Of a DNA stretch of 10,053 bases, positions 1 through 7,861 are shown one piece after another. This DNA comes from CAVRQM01 sp964250775 (GTDB lineage: Bacteria > Pseudomonadota > Alphaproteobacteria > Acetobacterales > Acetobacteraceae). The notes beneath the pieces are model-generated. The model made no database searches and was not told the DNA's origin. It saw nothing but the letters and a program-made list of their open reading frames with translations. The translations under genes were made by a program, and so were the position numbers. The stretch lies in NCBI GenBank assembly GCA_964250775.1, contig CAXUHK010000145.1, positions 1-10,053 on the forward strand. The letters run 5' to 3'. Position 1 is the first letter of the stretch; the number at the start of each line of letters is the position of its first letter.

Positions 1-1538
1 TTCTTGATCGTGCCCCATTGCAGCCCGGAGCCGTTGGCCGCCATGGTGCCGGCGACACCGCTCGACAGCACGTGCGTGGTCGACACCGGCAGCCCGTACA
101 TGTCGGCCAACCCGATCGTCGCCATCGCCACGATCTCGGCCGAGGCGCCCTGGGCGTAGGTCAGGTGCGTCTTGCCGATCTTCTCGCCCACCGTGACCAC
201 GATGCGCTTCCAGCCGATCATGGTGCCGAGCCCCAGCGCCAGCGCCACCGACACCTTGACCCAGATCGGGATGAACCGGGTGCCGCTGTCGAGCGAGGAG
301 CGCAGCGACTTCAGCTTCGCCACGTCCGCCGCGTTGAAGCCCGGCGGGGTCTTGCCCATCACGCGCACCGCGTCGGACGCCAGGTACATGTCGTTGCGGA
401 CGTTGGAGGTGGCTTCCGCCGGCACCTTCCTGATCGCGCCGTAGCCACGGACCTGCTGGCCGATGTCCCCGGTCAGCGTCGCCAGGGCCGCGTAGACCTC
501 GGGGGCGTTCACCCGCTTCGCCTTGAGCGCGTCGCCCACCGCGCCGCGCGCCTTTGCCGGGTCGGCTGGTGCCGCACCGGCCGCGTGCGCCTGGAACACG
601 CCCTGCGCGTCCTGCGCCGCCTGCAGGAACATCGGCGTGGTGCTCTCCGGCATGGCGCGGTTCAGCGCGTAGGCGGTGGGCGCGGCGCCGATCAGGATCA
701 ACATGATGAGTCCCATGCCCTTCTGGCCGTCGTTGCTGCCATGGAAGAACGACACCCCGGTGCAGGTCAGCACCAGCAGCGCCCGGATCGCCGCCGGCGG
801 CGGCTTGTTGCCTTGGGGCGCTTCGTACAATGCCTTGTTGCGCACCACGAACTTCATCAGCAACAGCAACACCGCCGACAGCGCGAAGCCGATCAGCGGG
901 CTGAACAGCAGCGCCTTCAGCACTCCGAGCGCCTGGCTCCACTCGACGCCCGAGGTGGCCGAGCCGGCCGGCGCCATGAACTGGTTGGCGAGGCCCACGC
1001 CCATGATGGAGCCGATCAGCGCGTGCGAGGAGCTGTTCGGCAGGCCCAGCGCCCAGGTGCCGAGGTTCCAGATGATCGCCGCGATCAGCAGCGCGAAGAT
1101 CATCGCGTAGCCGGCGCCGCTGCCGACCTGCAGGATGAGTTCCACCGGCAGCAGCGTCACCACGGTGAAGGCGACGGCGCCGCTCGAGGTCAGCACGCCG
1201 AGGAAGTTGAACGTGCCGGACCACACCACCGCGACCAGCGGCGGCAGGCTGTGGGTGTAGATCACGGTCGCGACCGCGTTGGCGGTGTCGTGGAAGCCGT
1301 TGACGAACTCGAACCCGAGCGCGATCAGCAGTGCCAGGCCCAGCAGCACGATGGCGCCGATGGCGAGGTTGTGCTCGCCCACGCTGTCGATGTCGGCGGC
1401 GATGCTGTACGCCGCGTAGCCGAGCCCGGCCACCAGCACCAGGATGAAGGCGATGGCGCCGCCCTTGTGCGGCTTGGCGTCCATCTGCGGCCGCGACGGC
1501 ACGCCCGCCATGCCGCCGTTCATCGTCACGTCAGACAT
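1..1538 (-). CDS. pit: PiT-family inorganic phosphate transporter, C-terminus beyond the window
   Basis: This is an inner-membrane low-affinity phosphate permease of the PiT/PHO4 family, which in bacteria takes up (metal-)phosphate driven by protons. The first 512 residues are visible. Both family repeats are present. The N-terminal one has GFEFVNGFHDTANAV (about residues 75-89) and GLPNSSSHALIG (about 165-176). The C-terminal one has HGSNDGQKGMG (266-276) and GLPVSTTHVLSSGVAGTM close to the left edge. A hydrophilic stretch of about 100 residues between the halves (about 295-400) is the usual central cytoplasmic loop. Several hydrophobic segments are obvious, the first at about 28-45. The ATG at 1538 is chosen because GAGGG sits 4 bases upstream and conserved sequence begins soon after. 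The frame is open to the window edge; only the last helix or so is missing. The gene follows the hybrid kinase on the same strand but is separated from it by a probable terminator, so it may have its own promoter. Family assignment is secure; substrate is by homology. Confidence 0.95.
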   Translation of the reverse strand, partial: MSDVTMNGGMAGVPSRPQMDAKPHKGGAIAFILVLVAGLGYAAYSIAADIDSVGEHNLAIGAIVLLGLALLIALGFEFVNGFHDTANAVATVIYTHSLPPLVAVVWSGTFNFLGVLTSSGAVAFTVVTLLPVELILQVGSGAGYAMIFALLIAAIIWNLGTWALGLPNSSSHALIGSIMGVGLANQFMAPAGSATSGVEWSQALGVLKALLFSPLIGFALSAVLLLLMKFVVRNKALYEAPQGNKPPPAAIRALLVLTCTGVSFFHGSNDGQKGMGLIMLILIGAAPTAYALNRAMPESTTPMFLQAAQDAQGVFQAHAAGAAPADPAKARGAVGDALKAKRVNAPEVYAALATLTGDIGQQVRGYGAIRKVPAEATSNVRNDMYLASDAVRVMGKTPPGFNAADVAKLKSLRSSLDSGTRFIPIWVKVSVALALGLGTMIGWKRIVVTVGEKIGKTHLTYAQGASAEIVAMATIGLADMYGLPVSTTHVLSSGVAGTMAANGSGLQWGTIK

Positions 1539-1594
1539 CGTTCCCTCGGCGCAGTTCCAGGCCGCCATGTGCCTGAAACCTGGCCGGATGTTCC

Positions 1595-1612
1595 ATGGCA
1601 TTCCTGTGACAA
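1595..1612 (-). promoter_or_regulatory. Candidate Pho box upstream of the phosphate transporter
   Basis: Read on the minus strand, the site is TTGTCAC-AGGA-ATGCCAT. The known PhoB-binding Pho box is two CTGTCAT-like heptamers separated by 4 bases. Each heptamer here matches 5 of 7 consensus positions at the correct 11-base repeat. It lies 56 bases upstream of the transporter ATG in the most AT-rich part of the spacer. I see no good -10 at the expected distance, so this is a weak candidate supported mainly by what it precedes. Confidence 0.3.
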
Positions 1613-1642
1613 ATTCTAACGCGGCGGCGTCCGCCGGGACGC
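1611..1642 (-). terminator. Probable intrinsic terminator of the hybrid kinase gene
   Basis: A few bases after the kinase stop codon there are two overlapping perfect inverted repeats. One is CGGCGG/CCGCCG (1622-1627 with 1631-1636, 3-base loop); the other is GCGTCC/GGACGC (1627-1632 with 1637-1642, 4-base loop). On the transcript the first stem is followed by a moderately U-rich stretch, GUUAGAAUUU. The U tract is imperfect, so termination may be partial and some transcripts may continue into the transporter gene. Confidence 0.4.
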
Positions 1643-1647
1643 TCGGG

Positions 1648-3864
1648 TCAGCCGCGGTTCGGCTTCATCGCCACGACGTTGCCGCCGGCGGCGCTCTCCG
1701 GGGTGCCGAGCACCTCGGCCACCTTGCGCGCCAACTGCTCGCGCTTGAACGGCTTGGCGATCAACTGCACGCCCTCGTCGAGCCGGCCGTGATGCACGAT
1801 CGAGTTCTCGGTGTAGCCGGACATGAACAGCACCCGCACGTCCGGCCGCACGGCCGCGACCTGTTCGGCCAGCTCGCGGCCGCGCAGGCGGCCGGGCAGC
1901 ACCACGTCGGTCAGCAGCAGGTCGATCTCGCCCATGTGCGCGCCGAACACGCGCAGGCCCTCCTCGCCGTCCTCCGCCTGCAGCACCCGATGGCCGAGGT
2001 CGTCCAGGATCGCCGCCGCGACCTCGCGCACCGCCGCGTCGTCCTCGACCACCAGCACGGTGGCCGAGCCGCGCGGCACCTCGACGGGCGCGCGGGCGCG
2101 CGGCAAGGCCGCGGACACCCCGACCGCGCGCGGCAGGTAGAGCCGCATCGTGGTGCCGTGGCCCGGCTCCGAGTAGACCTTCGCGTGGCCGCCCGACTGC
2201 TTGACGAAACCGAACACCATCGCGAGGCCGAGGCCGGTGCCTCTGCCGTCCGGCTTGGTGGTGAAGAACGGCTCGAACACCCTGGCGGCCACCTCGGGTG
2301 TCATGCCCTGGCCGGTGTCGGACACCGCGACCATGGCGTAGTCGCCGGGCCTCACCTCGGCGTTGTGGGCGGCGTACTCCTCGTCCAGCACCTTGTTGGC
2401 CAGCTCGATCGTGAGCTTGCCGCCCTCGGGCATCGCGTCGCGGGCGTTCAGCGCCAGGTTCAGCACGGCGCTCTCGAGCTGCGCCGGGTCGGCCATCGCC
2501 GGCCACAGCCCGGCGGTCTCGACGTAGCGGATCTCGATCGCCTCGCCCAGCGTGCGCCGCAGCAGCGGCACCAGGTCCGGCATCGCCGCCGCGAGGTCGA
2601 TCGCCACCGGCGCCAGCGCCTGCTTGCGCGCGAAGCTGAGCAGCTGGCCGGTCAGCGTGGCCCCGCGCTGCGCCGCCCAGGCCGCGCGCTCGAGCCGCGT
2701 CTGCAACGCGCCGCCGCCCTCCAGCTTGCCGCGGGCCAGCTCGAGGTTGCCCAGGATGACGGTGAGCAGGTTGTTGAAGTCGTGCGCGATGCCGCCAGTG
2801 AGTTGGCCGATCGCCTGCATCTTCTGCGATTCGCGCAGCACCGCCTCGGCCTGCGCGCGCCGGGTCATGTCGGTGACGGTAAGCACGAATCCGCCCTCGG
2901 GCGTTGCCGTGCGCCGCAGTTCCAGGCGGCGGCCGTCGCCACGGGTCCGCTCGTAAGTCACCGGCGCGCGGCCGGCGGTGACATCCAGCCGGATCTGCTC
3001 CTCGGTCTCGAGGAACTCGGCGCCCTCGCTCGCGGTGTGCTCGGCGAACGATGCGTACGGCGCGCCGGCGCGCACCATCGCCCGGGGCAAGCCCAGCAAC
3101 GCCTGGAAGCAATCGTTCCAATGCAGCAGGCTGCGGTCGGCGTCGAACACCGCGACACCCTGGCTCAGGCTGTCGAGCGACGCGCGCAGCCGCACCGCCA
3201 GGTCGCGCTGCTCGGCCTCGACGCGCGAGGACCGCGACCAAGCGAGGTTGAGCATCCTCGCCGCCGCGAGCAGCGCCGCCGCGGCGAGGCCGCCGCTGCC
3301 CAGCACCAGCCACAGCACCCAGTCGCCGCGCCGCTTGTTCGACGCCAGCCGCTTCCCGAGCAGGCCCCGCTCGTCGCGCGTCATCGTATCGAGCTGGGCC
3401 TCGATCTGCGCCGTCAGGGAGCGGTCCAGATCGGTCCGCACCAGCCGCAGCGCCGCGTCCAGGCCGCCGTCGCGGCGAAGCTGCACGGTCTGCGACAGCT
3501 CCTCCAGCTCGCGGCCCAGCAGCGGCGCCAGCGTGCGCAGCCGCGCCTGCTGCACCGGGTTGTCGGCGGTCAGCCGCTGCAGCTCGCCGGCCAGGAAGCC
3601 GACCCGCCCGAGGGATGCCCGGTACGGCGCCAAGTACTGGTCGTCGCCGGTCAGCAGGTAGCCGCGTTGCCCGCCTTCGGCGTTGCGCACCGCCAGGTCC
3701 AGGTCCTTGATGGTGCTCAGCACCTCGTAGGTGTGCAGCGCCCATTCGCGCGCCGAACGGGCGGCGTTGAAGCGGTCCCACGTCGCGGCGCCCACCAGCA
3801 GCATGATGGCCGCCAGCACGGCGAACACCAGGCTGTTGGCGCGAGCGACGATGTAGTTCGACAT
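1648..3864 (-). CDS. Membrane hybrid sensor histidine kinase: CHASE3-PAS-HisKA-HATPase-REC
   Basis: This 738-residue two-component sensor is predicted to sit in the inner membrane with a periplasmic sensor loop. In order it has TM1 (about 9-28), a CHASE3 domain (about 30-178) with the hallmark NAEGGQRGYLLTGDDQY (61-77), TM2 (about 182-203), a PAS domain (about 228-335), HisKA with LTGGIAHDFNNLL and phospho-acceptor His361, and an HATPase domain. The HATPase shows the N box NLALNARDAM (469-478), G1 DTGQGM (516-521) and G2 GTGLGLAMV (542-550). A C-terminal receiver (about 600-722) has acidic residues Asp608/Asp609, phospho-acceptor Asp653 in LLTDVVLPG, Ser682 and Lys704, so it looks active. The ATG at 3864 is preferred because TM1 starts right after it and a GAGG lies about 6 bases upstream. 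An in-frame ATG at 4041 would add 59 unconserved residues. The CHASE3 ligand is unknown, and no separate response regulator or Hpt protein lies nearby. The gene is divergent from the CheB-CheR-kinase gene. Confidence 0.93.
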   Translation of the reverse strand: MSNYIVARANSLVFAVLAAIMLLVGAATWDRFNAARSAREWALHTYEVLSTIKDLDLAVRNAEGGQRGYLLTGDDQYLAPYRASLGRVGFLAGELQRLTADNPVQQARLRTLAPLLGRELEELSQTVQLRRDGGLDAALRLVRTDLDRSLTAQIEAQLDTMTRDERGLLGKRLASNKRRGDWVLWLVLGSGGLAAAALLAAARMLNLAWSRSSRVEAEQRDLAVRLRASLDSLSQGVAVFDADRSLLHWNDCFQALLGLPRAMVRAGAPYASFAEHTASEGAEFLETEEQIRLDVTAGRAPVTYERTRGDGRRLELRRTATPEGGFVLTVTDMTRRAQAEAVLRESQKMQAIGQLTGGIAHDFNNLLTVILGNLELARGKLEGGGALQTRLERAAWAAQRGATLTGQLLSFARKQALAPVAIDLAAAMPDLVPLLRRTLGEAIEIRYVETAGLWPAMADPAQLESAVLNLALNARDAMPEGGKLTIELANKVLDEEYAAHNAEVRPGDYAMVAVSDTGQGMTPEVAARVFEPFFTTKPDGRGTGLGLAMVFGFVKQSGGHAKVYSEPGHGTTMRLYLPRAVGVSAALPRARAPVEVPRGSATVLVVEDDAAVREVAAAILDDLGHRVLQAEDGEEGLRVFGAHMGEIDLLLTDVVLPGRLRGRELAEQVAAVRPDVRVLFMSGYTENSIVHHGRLDEGVQLIAKPFKREQLARKVAEVLGTPESAAGGNVVAMKPNRG

Positions 3865-4096
3865 TCCGGCCTCGATCGAATCAGTAGGCTGCAACCGTTG
3901 ACGATCAGTTAAGGCTGCCTGCCGCGCGGCAAGCCAGCCGGCGCGGATTTCACTTGCCGCGATCGCCGGTCCGCTCCGGCCGTCACGAACCGCTAGGGAA
4001 AATTGGGTCAATGGCGCAATGTGTGCGCAGGCGGGGTGCAATGCATACTTTCCTATTCACTTGCTTGCACTTCCAACCAACCCGCATAGAGGTGGA
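3865..4096. promoter_or_regulatory. Divergent spacer between the two sensor kinase genes
   Basis: This 232-base non-coding stretch must carry the promoters of both kinase genes. It contains an AT-rich patch (about 3997-4085) next to the plus-strand gene, and the perfect palindrome listed separately. A TTGACG occurs on the plus strand at about 3899-3904 and a TTGACC on the minus strand in the AT-rich patch, but neither has a good -10 at 16-18 bases. I do not see the EcfG-type GGAAC...CGTT pair either. No promoter can be placed with confidence. Confidence 0.5.
3920..3931. repeat. 12-base perfect palindrome in the divergent promoter region
   Basis: The sequence TGCCGCGCGGCA is its own reverse complement. 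It is flanked by GGCT (3913-3916) and AGCC (3932-3935), which extend the symmetry with a 3-base bulge. It lies 55 bases upstream of the hybrid kinase start. It could be an operator for a dimeric regulator or a hairpin in the kinase leader. In DNA this GC-rich a chance palindrome is possible. Confidence 0.3.
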
Positions 4097-7000
4097 ATGA
4101 CCCGTGGCTTGGCGGCATCGGTCGATGACGCGCACGGGGCGCCTCCGCCGGTGGTCGGCATCGGCGCGTCCGCGGGCGGCGTCGAGGCGTTCCGCGGCTT
4201 CTTCGAGGCCATGCCGCCGGACAGCGGCATGGCCTTCGTCGTGGTGCTGCACCTGCCGCCCGACGCAAGGAGCCAGTTGCCGGAGATCCTCGGCCGCTGG
4301 ACCTCGATGCGCGTCGTCGCGGCGGAGGAGGGCTGCCTGGTCGAGGCCAACTGCGTCTATGTGCCGCCGGCCGGTGTCATGGTGACGTTCGCCGACGGTC
4401 GCCTGCACCCGCATCGGCCGAGCGCCACCGCGCCGCGCCCGCCGAAGCCGATCGACCTGTTGTTCGACAGCCTGGCCACGGCGCTCGGCGACGCCGCCGT
4501 GGGCGTGGTGCTGTCCGGCACCGGCAGCGACGGCGCGCTCGGCCTCAAGGCGATCAAGGCACGCGGCGGCCTGACCCTGGCGCAGGGCGAGGATGGCTCC
4601 AGCCCGCAGCATGACGGGATGCCGGCAAGCGCCATCGCCTCCGGCGGCGTCGACATCGTGGCTTCGGTCGAGGTGATGCCGGCGCACATCGTCAGCGTCC
4701 ACGCCGCGCGGCAGGCGCCCGGCGACGGGGTCGAGCTGACGCACGCCCAGATGGACGCCCAGACCGATGCGGCACGGCTCGCCATCTGCGACGTGCTGCA
4801 TCAGCAGCTGGGCCACGATTTCAGGGGCTACAAGAAAAAGACCTTCCTGCGCCGGGTGCTGCGGCGGCTGCAGGCGCTAGGGTTGGAGGCGCTGCCGCAC
4901 TATGTCGCCCGCCTCGACGGCGACCCGGCGGAGGTCGGGGCGCTGTTCCGCGACCTGCTGATCGGCGTCACCAGCTTCTTCCGCGACGCCGGCACGTTCG
5001 ACGCGCTGCGGCGGGTCGCCCTGCCGCTGCTGTTCGAGGGCCGCGGCCCCGCCTCGACGCTGCGCTGCTGGGTCCCCGGCGGCGCCCCCCGGGGGGCGGG
5101 CGACAGGCGGGCGCGGCGGGGGGGCGCCCGGCGTCCGGAGGGGGTCCGACTTGTGGCTGTCACCTGNNNNNNNNNNGTCCCCGGCTGCGCCACCGGGGAG
5201 GAGGCCTACTCGCTGGCGATGCTGCTGCGCGAATGCGCCGACGCGCTGGGCGAGGCGGCGCCGCGGCTGCAGGTGTTCGCGACCGACATCGACGAGCCGG
5301 CGGTCGCCACCGCCCGGCAGGGACGTTACGTCTCGACCCTGCTGCAGGGGGTGTCGCCGGAGCGGCTGGCGAGGTTCTTCGTGGACAACGGCGACGGCAG
5401 CCACACGGTGGCCCGCAGCGTGCGCGAGATCTGCACCTTCTCGGCGCACAGCCTGACCCGCGACCCGCCGTTCTCCCGCATCGACCTGGTGTCCTGCCGC
5501 AACCTGCTGATCTATCTCGACGCCGAACTGCAGGCAGTGGTCATGCCGGCGTTCCACTACTCCCTGGCGCCCGGCGGCATCCTGCTGCTCGGCAGCTCGG
5601 AAGGCGTCTCGCGCCATGAGGACCTGTTCGCGACGCTGGACCGTGGCCATCGCATCTTCCAGCGCCGCCCCGGCCGCGGCCCGCCGCCGCTCCTGGCCGG
5701 CCGGAGCGACGGGCGCGACCTCCTGGCGGCGACGGGCGCCTCGCCATCGCGGGCCACGGGCCAGGCCGGGGCGGCGGGGATGCACGGCCGCGCCAAGGCG
5801 CGCATCCTGGACCGCTTCGCGCCGGCGTTCGTCGTCGTCGCGGCGGACGGCGAGATCGTCCAGTACTCGAGCCGCGTGGGGCGCTTCCTGGAGCCCGCCG
5901 CCGGAGCGCCCGCCCAGAACGTGCTGGCCATGGTGCGCGGCGGCTTGCGCGCGCCTCTCGCGGAGGCGTTGCGGCAGGCCAGCGAGACCAAGCGCCCGGT
6001 CGAGACGCCGGGCCTGGCGCCGGGCCTCGCCGGCGAAGGCGCGCAGCACGTCACCCTGGCGGTGGAGCCGCTCACCGAGCCGGGCAGCGACCCGCTGTAC
6101 TTGGTCGTGTTCATCGCGACCGGGCAACGGGCGGACGAGCCGCCGGCGCGCGCCCACGACGCTGGCCCGCTTACCGGGCACGCGCGCCGGGTGGAAGGCG
6201 AGTTGCGCGACACCCGCGAGCGGTTGCGGTCCATGACCGAGGAGCACGAGGCGGCGCTGGAGGAGCTGCGCGGCGCGAACGAGGAGCTGCGCTCCGCGAA
6301 CGAGGAGCTGCGCTCCGCCAACGAGGAGCTGGAGACCTCGAAGGGGGAGATCCAGTCGGTCAACGAGGAGCTGCGGACCGTCAACCACCAGCTCGCGGGC
6401 AAGGTGGCCGAGCTCGACGGCCGCAACAGCGACCTGCGCAACCTGTTCGACAGCGCCGAGGTCGCGACCATCTTCCTCGACCCGGATCTGATGGTGCGCA
6501 GCTTCACCCCGGCGGCGGCCGGCATCTACGACCTGATCCCGGGGGACGTCGGCCGCCGGCTGACCGACATCGCGAGCCGGCTGCGCTACGACGGGCTGCG
6601 CGCCGACGTCGGGCAGGCGCTGGCGAGCCTGGGGCCGCTGGAGCGGCGGGTGGCGCGCGACGACGGCTCCGCCCATTACCTGATGCGGGTGCTGCCGTAC
6701 CGCACCCCCGACCGCGCCGTCAGCGGCACGCTGGTGACGTTCGTGGACGTGACCGGTATCGTGCTGGCCGAGCGGCACCAGAAGCTGCTGGTCGAGGAGC
6801 TCGACCACCGCGTCAAGGACATGCTGACCGTGGTGAGCTCGCTGGCGAGCCAGACCACGCGCCGGGCGCGGACGATGGCGGAGTTGTCCGAGAGCTACAT
6901 GGGCCGCATCCACGCCCTCACCGCCGCGTGCTCGCTGCTCGGCAGCGAGGGCTGGCGGACGGTGCCGCTGCGCGAGGTGGTCATGGCGCACCTGGAGCCG

Positions 7001-7372
7001 TTCCTCGCCGGCGACCGCGGGAACGTCGTGCTGGCGGGGCCGCCGGTGCCGCTGCAGCCGCGCGCCGCCCTGTTGCTCGGCATTGCGGTGCACGAGCTGG
7101 TCACCAACGCCGTCAAGTACGGCGCGCTGTCGGTGCCGGAAGGCAACGTGCGCGTGCTCTGGCGTGTGGACGCGGAGGCGGATGGCGGCTGCCTGGTGCT
7201 CGACTGGATCGAGCGCGACGGCCCCGCCGTCATCGCGCCGACGCGCCGCGGCTTCGGCCTGGCGCTGATCGAGCGCGGGCTGCGGCAGGACATGGCCGCC
7301 GAGGTGACGGTCGATTTCGGCCCCGAAGGCGTCACCGCCGGGGTGCGGGCGCCGCTTTCGCCTCGGTCGTGA
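4097..7372 (+). CDS. CheB-CheR-PAS-HWE histidine kinase fusion (contains an assembly gap)
   Basis: This soluble multidomain sensor reads as 1091 residues as deposited. Domains in order: a CheB methylesterase (about 14-200) with the full triad Ser25 (GIGASAGG), His52 (VVVLHLPP) and Asp145 (GTGSDGALG), and no N-terminal receiver; a CheR methyltransferase (about 219-522) with SAM motif VPGCATGEEAYS and NLLIYL (469-474); a coiled coil (about 695-775); a PAS domain (about 780-885); and an HWE-type kinase. The kinase has His904 in EELDHRVKDML, HELVTNAVKYG (999-1009) and WIERDGP with Trp1037 and Glu1039. The 35 codons around the N run are an artefact, so the true length is about 1056 and all positions after residue 330 drop by 35. 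The ATG at 4097 is chosen because AGAGGTGG lies just upstream; an in-frame ATG at 4019 has no ribosome site. CheB-CheR fusions with PAS and HWE kinases are known in alphaproteobacteria, where HWE kinases often feed general stress regulators. The signal and partner are unknown. No receptor, CheA or CheW gene is in the window. Confidence 0.93.
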   Translation: MTRGLAASVDDAHGAPPPVVGIGASAGGVEAFRGFFEAMPPDSGMAFVVVLHLPPDARSQLPEILGRWTSMRVVAAEEGCLVEANCVYVPPAGVMVTFADGRLHPHRPSATAPRPPKPIDLLFDSLATALGDAAVGVVLSGTGSDGALGLKAIKARGGLTLAQGEDGSSPQHDGMPASAIASGGVDIVASVEVMPAHIVSVHAARQAPGDGVELTHAQMDAQTDAARLAICDVLHQQLGHDFRGYKKKTFLRRVLRRLQALGLEALPHYVARLDGDPAEVGALFRDLLIGVTSFFRDAGTFDALRRVALPLLFEGRGPASTLRCWVPGGAPRGAGDRRARRGGARRPEGVRLVAVTXXXXVPGCATGEEAYSLAMLLRECADALGEAAPRLQVFATDIDEPAVATARQGRYVSTLLQGVSPERLARFFVDNGDGSHTVARSVREICTFSAHSLTRDPPFSRIDLVSCRNLLIYLDAELQAVVMPAFHYSLAPGGILLLGSSEGVSRHEDLFATLDRGHRIFQRRPGRGPPPLLAGRSDGRDLLAATGASPSRATGQAGAAGMHGRAKARILDRFAPAFVVVAADGEIVQYSSRVGRFLEPAAGAPAQNVLAMVRGGLRAPLAEALRQASETKRPVETPGLAPGLAGEGAQHVTLAVEPLTEPGSDPLYLVVFIATGQRADEPPARAHDAGPLTGHARRVEGELRDTRERLRSMTEEHEAALEELRGANEELRSANEELRSANEELETSKGEIQSVNEELRTVNHQLAGKVAELDGRNSDLRNLFDSAEVATIFLDPDLMVRSFTPAAAGIYDLIPGDVGRRLTDIASRLRYDGLRADVGQALASLGPLERRVARDDGSAHYLMRVLPYRTPDRAVSGTLVTFVDVTGIVLAERHQKLLVEELDHRVKDMLTVVSSLASQTTRRARTMAELSESYMGRIHALTAACSLLGSEGWRTVPLREVVMAHLEPFLAGDRGNVVLAGPPVPLQPRAALLLGIAVHELVTNAVKYGALSVPEGNVRVLWRVDAEADGGCLVLDWIERDGPAVIAPTRRGFGLALIERGLRQDMAAEVTVDFGPEGVTAGVRAPLSPRS
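5081..5166 (+). other. Corrupted contig end duplicating downstream sequence
   Basis: The sequence after GTCCCCGGC (5072-5080) stops looking like CheR. The same nine bases recur right after the N run (5177-5185), followed by the proper CheR sequence. Aligned without gaps at an offset of 105 bases, 5081-5130 matches 5186-5235 at 31 of 50 positions. Of the 19 mismatches, 13 replace A or T by G or C, mainly T to G (6) and A to C (5). This is the pattern of a poor-quality read tail, not of biology. The last ~36 bases no longer align. The frame stays open only because GC-rich DNA rarely makes stops. Confidence 0.88.
5167..5176. other. Scaffold gap of ten Ns inside the CheR domain
   Basis: Ten unknown bases join two contigs. 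Because the flanks overlap, the real gap is negative: deleting 5072-5176 (105 bases, exactly 35 codons) joins LRCW to VPGCATGEE as in intact CheR proteins. The length of ten is a placeholder and not a measurement. Confidence 0.95.
6260..6331 (+). repeat. 21-base tandem repeat encoding coiled-coil heptads
   Basis: Three 21-base units (6260-6280, 6281-6301, 6302-6322) and a 9-base partial fourth encode EELRGAN, EELRSAN, EELRSAN and EEL. Units two and three differ at one base. Each unit is exactly one heptad, so gain or loss of a unit would keep both the reading frame and the coiled-coil register. The coiled coil links the CheR domain to the PAS domain. Similar NEEL-rich helices are common in this family. 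Confidence 0.85.
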
Positions 7373-7426
7373 CAGCGCGGCGCGTCGATGCCATCTCTCC
7401 GACACAGCAGGACAGGGAGAGGGCCG

Positions 7427-7822
<396 letters not shown>

Positions 7823-7861
7823 CCGTCGGGTCGGTCGGCGGTCGGTTGCCGAGCGGCCTGG

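Noticed and set aside
18..1619. Open frame (533 codons) on the plus strand opposite the phosphate transporter
   Set aside because: It has antisense composition and no recognisable motif, while the minus strand carries clear PiT signatures.
1444..3912. Long open frame (822 codons) on the plus strand opposite the hybrid kinase
   Set aside because: Its translation is low in complexity, full of His, Arg, Gln and Ala, and matches no family. The opposite strand encodes a complete kinase with all motifs. High GC suppresses stop codons in antisense frames.
3865..4041. Upstream ATG at 4041 as start of the hybrid kinase
   Set aside because: It would add 59 unconserved residues ahead of TM1 and consume most of the divergent promoter region.
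4019..4096. Upstream ATG at 4019 as start of the CheB-CheR-kinase gene
   Set aside because: No ribosome site precedes it and the 26 extra residues are not part of CheB; the ATG at 4097 has AGAGGTGG just upstream.
5083..5098. 16-base perfect palindrome CGCCCCCCGGGGGGCG
   Set aside because: It lies within the corrupted contig end and arises from miscalled bases; the intact copy at 5188-5203 is not palindromic.
5072..5185. Insertion sequence with a 9-base target duplication inside the CheR domain
   Set aside because: The 9-base direct repeat looked like a target duplication, but the intervening bases align with the downstream CheR sequence at a constant offset and no element end follows the Ns. 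A missed contig overlap explains it better.
7823..7861. Bidirectional terminator between the convergent cupin and acyltransferase genes
   Set aside because: The 39 bases are rich in GGTCGG repeats, but I could not find a convincing stem-loop or T tract.
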